From: Ficedula albicollis
Taxonomy: Eukaryota; Chordata; Aves; Passeriformes; Muscicapidae
Assembly: GCF_000247815.1 (NCBI RefSeq)
Contig: NC_021686.1
Span: 13,314,042-13,378,041, forward strand
Length of the DNA stretch: 64,000 bases
Direction of reading: 5' to 3'
This document shows positions 61,301-64,000 of the stretch, piece by piece (position 1 is the stretch's first letter; each line of letters starts with the position of its first letter). Both the position numbers and the translations under genes were made by a program. The notes below the pieces were generated by a model. That model saw only the letters and a program-made list of their open reading frames with translations. It searched no databases and was not told the origin of the DNA.

Positions 61301-62321
61301 ACTCAATGTACATTTTGAAGAAAGCAATGACAGGAGATAATTATGGCATTGCATCACAGAACTGTTTATGTTTGCTGGCGTATTAACTTGACTGTGCAAT
61401 GGCTTGACATTAACCATGCCAGTAAATCCAATTTACATGCTGGACCAAGAATTTCCAGTGGGCATCTTAGCAAGACCCCCTAAAGCAGAAGTGCAAGTGC
61501 ACACACATTTGGGAGTGGGATGGACAAGAGGTGGGGCAAAGATCATGCATTTATACACACCAAACCAGTTTGCACAGTTTGATACAAGCAATAGCAATTT
61601 ATTGCCTACCCCAGAAATGATCAACTTCTGTCTGTTCCCGAATCAGAGACTCATCCAATATAGTAGATATCATTGATGTATCACTGGCATGGCTATTGAA
61701 ACTGCTCTGGCTAAAAATAGATGAGCTGGACAGATTTTTCCTTGGCACATGTCTTCCACTGCCAGACTGTTTGTTCATACTTCTGCGTTGCTTTACCACC
61801 CTAAGAAACAAAGGCAAGTAAGACATAGTACTAAAGGCACATTTCTGTTACTGTCTCACTTTATTAATAAATGAATAAACAGTTATTTCAACACTGATGT
61901 GACTAAACAGAGCAAAGAAGGTTTAAAAGGAAGTCCTCGCCTTCAAGCATCTATAATTTGACAAAGATTTTTGTAAAAAATTGTCATTGCAAATCACACA
62001 CTAAACGTAAATTTCAGAGTATGGCAGTAAACACCACGAACAAAATATAAGACCTGTAGGTAACCATTTTGCATTATTTGTTCAAACAGTAAGATTCAGG
62101 ATTTACTTGAGATGACTAAAAATGCTTACTTAGACTGATCCCTGAAAGACAGGTTTCCAGCATAAGAGCTGTCATGAAGGGAGTCACTCTGTCCATCATC
62201 TGCTTTACTGTATCCTCCAGCAGCCAACCGTAAACTACGCCGGGACATTCTGGGTGAATCAAACACTGGATCTATTTTGTTCTCGGTCTCAAAATCCAAA
62301 GCAGATGAAGAATAACTCGAA
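46194..62321 (-). CDS. SUN1: SUN1 (SUN domain protein of the inner nuclear membrane), all but the first coding exon
   Basis: Twenty-one exons join in phase to 880 residues and a TAA stop. SUN1 spans the inner nuclear membrane. Its nucleoplasmic N-terminus meets the lamina, and its lumenal trimeric SUN domain grips KASH peptides of nesprins to form the LINC bridge. In order: N-terminal SSALDFETEN and SPRMSRRSLR; two CxxC modules (exons 60059-60253 and 56771-56881); hydrophobic stretches from 58422 to 52852, the last (WLLFLIPLLFLLG plus LWFWGLNGF) being the likely true membrane span; a coiled-coil region (52575-50311); and the SUN domain from about 49600 to the end. The three functional SUN cysteines are present: TRC (KASH disulfide) and the GNC/YTC pair. 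The intervening KASH lid is intact. The mammalian MDFS-type N-terminus is encoded upstream, outside the window. SUN2 is excluded by length, N-terminal motifs and synteny. Confidence 0.96.
46740..46832 (-). CDS. SUN1: SUN1 exon, SUN domain
   Basis: 31 codons, phase 0. Acceptor ctacag, donor atg|gtaagt. Encodes GLDDEYQEEGKLLGEYVYDQ and DGEPLQMFPVM. Confidence 0.96.
47258..47371. repeat. Two-copy tandem duplication, 57-bp unit
   Basis: Copies 47258-47314 and 47315-47371, diverged at several bases. SUN1 intron. Confidence 0.85.
47728..47895 (-). CDS. SUN1: SUN1 exon, SUN domain with GNC cysteine
   Basis: 56 codons, phase 0. Acceptor tgtgcag, donor tat|gtaagt. Begins PDMYPGNCWAFKGSQGYLVV and passes FTLEHIPKTLSPTGN to APRNFSVY. 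Confidence 0.97.
48384..48499 (-). CDS. SUN1: SUN1 exon, KASH lid and KASH-disulfide cysteine
   Basis: Acceptor ttgag, donor cag|gtaatt. Encodes GSILSTRCSETYETKTALIS, then LFGIPLWYFSQSPRVVIQ. The TRC cysteine is the one that bonds to KASH peptides in SUN2 (Cys563). Confidence 0.97.
48907..48991 (-). CDS. SUN1: SUN1 exon, start of globular SUN domain
   Basis: Acceptor ctgtag, donor g|gtaaat. Encodes QAQIIVNNALKLYSQDKTGM and VDFALESG. Confidence 0.97.
49526..49780 (-). CDS. SUN1: SUN1 exon, pre-SUN helical region
   Basis: 85 codons, phase 0. Acceptor ctactag, donor gcg|gtgagt. Begins VDAQVKESVKLMLFGDQQED, holds LLRDLELQILKNITLH and ends NAGISGITEA. It includes the helical segment just before the SUN core. 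Confidence 0.96.
50311..50446 (-). CDS. SUN1: SUN1 exon, coiled coil
   Basis: Acceptor ttgtcag, donor aaa|gtaggt. Encodes DDDQYSLLMSKIKKLELELA and SMKSELLSG to DVIHEK; heptad-like leucines. Confidence 0.95.
51354..51397 (-). CDS. SUN1: SUN1 short coiled-coil exon
   Basis: 44 nt. Acceptor tttttag, donor ag|gtataa. Encodes DIQKEFDLAKSKSV plus two bases of arginine. Confidence 0.93.
51771..51857 (-). CDS. SUN1: SUN1 exon, coiled coil
   Basis: 29 codons, phase 0. Acceptor ttttaag, donor aag|gtattg. Encodes TDFLALHREHELRIQTLEDL and LRKLSAESK. Confidence 0.95.
52351..52575 (-). CDS. SUN1: SUN1 exon, lumenal stalk and coiled coil
   Basis: 75 codons, phase 0. Acceptor ctttag, donor aag|gtaaga. Begins DTINVFDFGRISELEKQMAF and ends SQHLKDMKLEEK. 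Confidence 0.95.
52707..52852 (-). CDS. SUN1: SUN1 exon, end of membrane span and lumenal linker
   Basis: Acceptor ttctag, donor aag|gtaagg. Completes a glycine, then LWFWGLNGFISLIPPLNWTR and a polar linker ending QPPK. Confidence 0.96.
52943..52987 (-). CDS. SUN1: Candidate 45-nt in-frame cassette exon of SUN1 (not described to my knowledge)
   Basis: Minus strand tttttgtttag|ACTGG...CTGAAG|gtagct. It has a pyrimidine-rich acceptor, a GT donor, length divisible by 3 and symmetrical phase 1-1, matching its neighbours. Inclusion would add DWSSDHCVAPALQTE between LLFLL and GLWFWG without a stop, splitting the hydrophobic membrane segment. It may be chance; no equivalent is present in the mammalian SUN1 proteins I recall. 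It is left out of the 880-residue count. Confidence 0.35.
53029..53166. repeat. Two-copy tandem duplication, 71-bp unit
   Basis: Copies 53029-53099 and 53100-53166, with two substitutions (GGAACAG/GGAGCAG and AAGTCCC/AAATCCC). SUN1 intron. Confidence 0.9.
53167..53342. repeat. Two-copy tandem duplication, 88-bp unit
   Basis: Copies 53167-53254 and 53255-53342, about one difference (CCTAAACT/CCTGAACT). It directly abuts the preceding duplication. Confidence 0.92.
54168..54226 (-). CDS. SUN1: SUN1 exon, main transmembrane segment
   Basis: Acceptor tctctag, donor g|gtatgt. Encodes CLPRNYKWLLFLIPLLFLL: a basic flank followed by a strongly hydrophobic run. Confidence 0.96.
54347..54440 (-). CDS. 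SUN1: SUN1 exon, hydrophobic region
   Basis: Acceptor ttctag, donor ag|gtgtgt. Encodes RAASGVFRLLKTGWYQLVTL, then MSLLKVFLVR. The GWYQLVTL block is a SUN1 signature. Confidence 0.96.
54458..54650. repeat. Two-copy tandem duplication, 92/101-bp unit
   Basis: Copies 54458-54549 and 54550-54650. The second has 9 extra bases (TAATTACTG). It begins less than 20 bp from the acceptor of the 54347-54440 exon. Confidence 0.88.
55153..55174. repeat. (CA)11 microsatellite
   Basis: Eleven CA repeats in the SUN1 intron, 16 bp beyond the donor side of the 55190-55288 exon. Confidence 0.93.
55190..55288 (-). CDS. SUN1: SUN1 exon, hydrophobic region
   Basis: Acceptor aatctag, donor g|gttata. Encodes YFMLHVLRTVGAAGWLVSQK, then VLSLLWLAILSP. 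Confidence 0.95.
56427..56590. repeat. Two-copy tandem duplication, 81-bp unit
   Basis: Copies 56427-56507 and 56508-56590, with a 2-bp T insertion and a C/G change in the second. SUN1 intron. Confidence 0.9.
56771..56881 (-). CDS. SUN1: SUN1 exon, second CxxC module
   Basis: Acceptor caacag, donor g|gttgac. Split Cys, then DDCKGKKHLEIYTTDHMQSS and WAKRVARTIWHTFSSA. It carries C-x2-C-x8-Y-x3-H, where the mouse protein as I recall it has C-x2-C-x8-H-x3-H. Confidence 0.94.
56922..57063. repeat. Tandem 71-bp duplication with inverted hairpin core
   Basis: Copies 56922-56992 and 56993-57063. Each has a 22-bp hairpin with GATAGAC/GTCTATC arms (56945-56966, 57016-57037). The central 8 bases are CTGTTCAA in the first and TTGAACAG in the second, exact reverse complements. 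Starts 39 bp upstream of a SUN1 acceptor. Confidence 0.95.
57265..57348 (-). CDS. SUN1: SUN1 exon (likely alternatively spliced region)
   Basis: Acceptor gttgcag, donor t|gtaagt. Split alanine, then HSDYCGSMNVKEFYREDRHL and GVNEESI, ending on the first base of the next Cys. Confidence 0.93.
58300..58422 (-). CDS. SUN1: SUN1 exon, amphipathic/hydrophobic segment
   Basis: Acceptor caatag, donor g|gtacct. Encodes GTYFYMNKILRLVKNTAASF, then ASLLVQLFQMVLLKLGYEYK. It corresponds to the first hydrophobic region of mammalian SUN1. Confidence 0.95.
60059..60253 (-). CDS. SUN1: SUN1 exon, first CxxC (zinc-finger-like) module
   Basis: Acceptor ttccag, donor a|gtaagt. Encodes SDSTLLQGNGGIAAAAELQP, TLNGYTCSDCSMLSER and ends RDRSQKHAS. 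It has C-x2-C-x12-Y-x3-H; the mouse protein has His where this has Tyr, as I recall it. Confidence 0.95.
60357..60383 (-). CDS. SUN1: SUN1 27-nt micro-exon
   Basis: Acceptor tttgcag, donor g|gtaaac. Encodes LDEEGDPK between two split glycines, matching the acidic DDDGDLKG-type segment of mammalian SUN1. Confidence 0.92.
61042..61180. repeat. Two-copy tandem duplication, about 70-bp unit
   Basis: Copies from 61042 and 61112; the first holds an additional short ACGTTAAGGT stretch. SUN1 intron. Confidence 0.87.
61194..61337. repeat. Two-copy tandem duplication, 73-bp unit
   Basis: Copies 61194-61266 and 61267-61337 with a few substitutions, 14 bp after the preceding duplication. Confidence 0.9.
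61610..61800 (-). CDS. SUN1: SUN1 exon, nucleoplasmic domain
   Basis: Acceptor tttcttag, donor g|gtaggc. Begins VVKQRRSMNKQSGSGRHVPR and ends ILDESLIREQTEVDHFW. The LDESLIREQT...VDHFWG block is a SUN1 signature. Confidence 0.96.
62130..62321 (-). CDS. SUN1: SUN1 exon, N-terminal lamina-binding region
   Basis: Acceptor aactgcag, donor aa|gtaagc. Split serine, then SSYSSSALDFETENKIDPVF, DSPRMSRRSLRLAAGG and LHDSSYAGNLSFRDQS. The preceding coding exon lies right of the window. Confidence 0.95.
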
Positions 62322-64000
62322 CTGCAGTTAAATAAGAACAGCAAAGTTACTGGGAGAATTTTCAGCCTGGTAACAAATATGTTCTTTAAGCTAGTCCAAG
62401 TTTCTGTTAAATGCAGTTTATTCAGGGTTATGGTACAATCCCCACAAGACATACCAAATAACCCAAATAATCTAGATATTTGTAGATATTCAAGGTTCTC
62501 CTAAGCAATTCATATTGCGAGTTCTACAAATGAAAGCAAATCACAAAGAGAAACAACCACCATGGAAACCACAAGCAAAGTTCAGCCAGAGCAAACACTT
62601 ATTCTTTTGGGACCAATTTGAGAGTGGAGGCCATTCATGACAGTTTCTTCACCACACCTAAGAGCAAATTAAAAATGGCACACTCCAAGTTGCAAGGCAA
62701 AGATTAATTTTCAGTCTATTTTTGCCGATTTTCTGTTCGACAAGTCCTTGTTTTGAGAAATGAAGATCCATATGCCACATTACCCTGAATTTTCATCTCT
62801 CAGCAAGTAGGAACTTCCTCCCTTTAAGACACTTAAAGACTTCCCTACTTCAGCTATTTCAGTTTAGCTACCATTAATTTTTTTTAAAAAGTGTTTTAAA
62901 AACATTTCTTTATTTAATGCAAACCATTAGAAATATTTAACTCCAAACCAACAAAAAATGTTTCGAGACTTCAGTCTGTTTTTCTCCTCTGAGGCAAGTT
63001 TACACATAGACAACCTTCACACTGTTACCCCAGGAACTCCACATTTCAACACGTCATTCTCTCAGCCTTCCTGAAAACTTACAGTGAAGACAAAGCAGCA
63101 ACACAAGGCAAAAACAAACAGATTAAGCTGAGGAGTCTGCAGGAAACACATTTACCAAAGCAGAAGTTTAGCCTAAAGCAGAATTCTCATACTTACAACC
63201 AAAGGAAACATTCAGTTATGTAAGTGAGCAGTGGCTGCTGGCACAGGGCACTGCACAGCAGGTCAGGTTCTAGAACTGCCCAGCCCTGTGACCCACAGCA
63301 TCCAAATGCTAAGTGCTCTAGGCCAGCTCTGTCCCTTCTTGGGCCACAGGGATATACAGAGACATAACAGCACTTCAGTACTCCTGGGGGTTTCGTTTTG
63401 TTTTTTAAAAGAAGAGATAAGCAAAGAATTGTTTACAACAGCAGCTCCTCCAAAAACAAACAAGCAAATTAGATCTGAATGAGCAGATTCTACTGTGCAA
63501 CCTGTACGTGAAATGGAAGCTTTCCCTTTAAAAAATACATACAAACAGCTACTATAAAACATATTTGTGTAAAATGATTCAATAGAAAAATTTTTCTCAC
63601 ACAATCATTAAATACCTCAGATCATCACAAAGTAATAATACAGTGAGTATTGTATTGCTTTGGCAAACAATTAAATTAACACCAGAAGGCCGTGAGTCTA
63701 CACTTACAGCAATGACGTGATTCTGACAAGGTGGTGCTTTTGAAGTCAGTTTCTTCATCGCTCCTCAATGCAAAGTAAAGTATGTAAGATAGTGCTGTCA
63801 GAGCACGTCAGCTGCATTTCTTTTGGCTAAAGACTAAGCTAGACAACAGTCTGTCTGAAAACATCTCATGGCTCCAGCACCAGCTGGGCATTCAGCCCAT
63901 AAGGCCAGACCAGAGTCAGGCCAAAGTAGCTGCTTCTATTGCCCAGAGGAGCACAGATTTGATGGCAGGGCTTTGGTTCCATGTGCTGGATCTCACTGGT
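62322..64000 (-). other. SUN1: SUN1 intron to the window edge
   Basis: I looked here for the conserved N-terminal exon (MDFS... YTPPQCVPENTGYTYAL type) on the minus strand and did not find it. One open stretch ending at a strong GTAAGT donor (63708) is discussed as a finding. Confidence 0.55.

Overview
This is a 64 kb piece of an animal nuclear genome, almost certainly from a bird. The evidence is spliced genes with canonical GT/AG introns, CR1 LINE fragments of the type that dominates avian repeats, and the conserved block ADAP1 - GET4 - SUN1 (human 7p22.3 has the same three neighbours in the same relative orientation). A passerine is my guess but is not proven by the sequence. There are no prokaryotic features, CRISPR arrays, tRNAs or rRNAs that I can support. 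Nearly all long uninterrupted reading frames here are artefacts of homopolymer G or of a perfect minisatellite; the real genes consist of short exons, reconstructed here by splice site, phase and protein similarity.

Layout. (1) 1-1300: poly-G tracts interleaved with a GTGTCC-type minisatellite. (2) 1301-18666: upstream intron sequence of ADAP1 with a perfect 3.56 kb array of a 32-bp repeat (7671-11228). (3) 18667-27109, plus strand: the last seven coding exons of ADAP1, covering both PH domains and the C-terminus. The ArfGAP exons are not in the window. The introns carry CR1 tails and a 1.2 kb segment present twice, plus a 904-bp tandem copy. (4) 27110-28865: ADAP1 3' UTR with a 514-base poly-G tract. 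(5) 29227-31896: a near-identical 1.3 kb tandem duplication between the convergent ADAP1 and GET4 genes. (6) 32921-39448, minus strand: coding exons 2-9 of GET4. Exon 1 is absent, and a CpG-rich block followed by 981 G bases (43165-44145) lies where it should be. (7) 46194-62321, minus strand: 21 contiguous in-phase exons of SUN1 encoding 880 residues, from just after the N-terminus to the stop codon. The first coding exon lies beyond the right edge.

How the genes work. ADAP1 is a phosphoinositide-binding Arf6 GAP. GET4 is the TRC35 subunit of the BAG6 complex, which handles tail-anchored membrane proteins. SUN1 is the inner-nuclear-membrane half of the LINC bridge. They are neighbours by ancient synteny, not functional partners.

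No new multi-gene system is visible. The points most worth checking are: an in-frame 45-nt cassette exon candidate that would interrupt the SUN1 membrane segment (52943-52987); matching His-to-Tyr changes in two Cys2His2-like modules of SUN1; a duplicated hairpin whose 22-bp core is inverted between copies (56922-57063); same-strand kilobase-scale poly-G tracts, one apparently replacing GET4 exon 1; and an unusual density of two-copy tandem duplications in introns.
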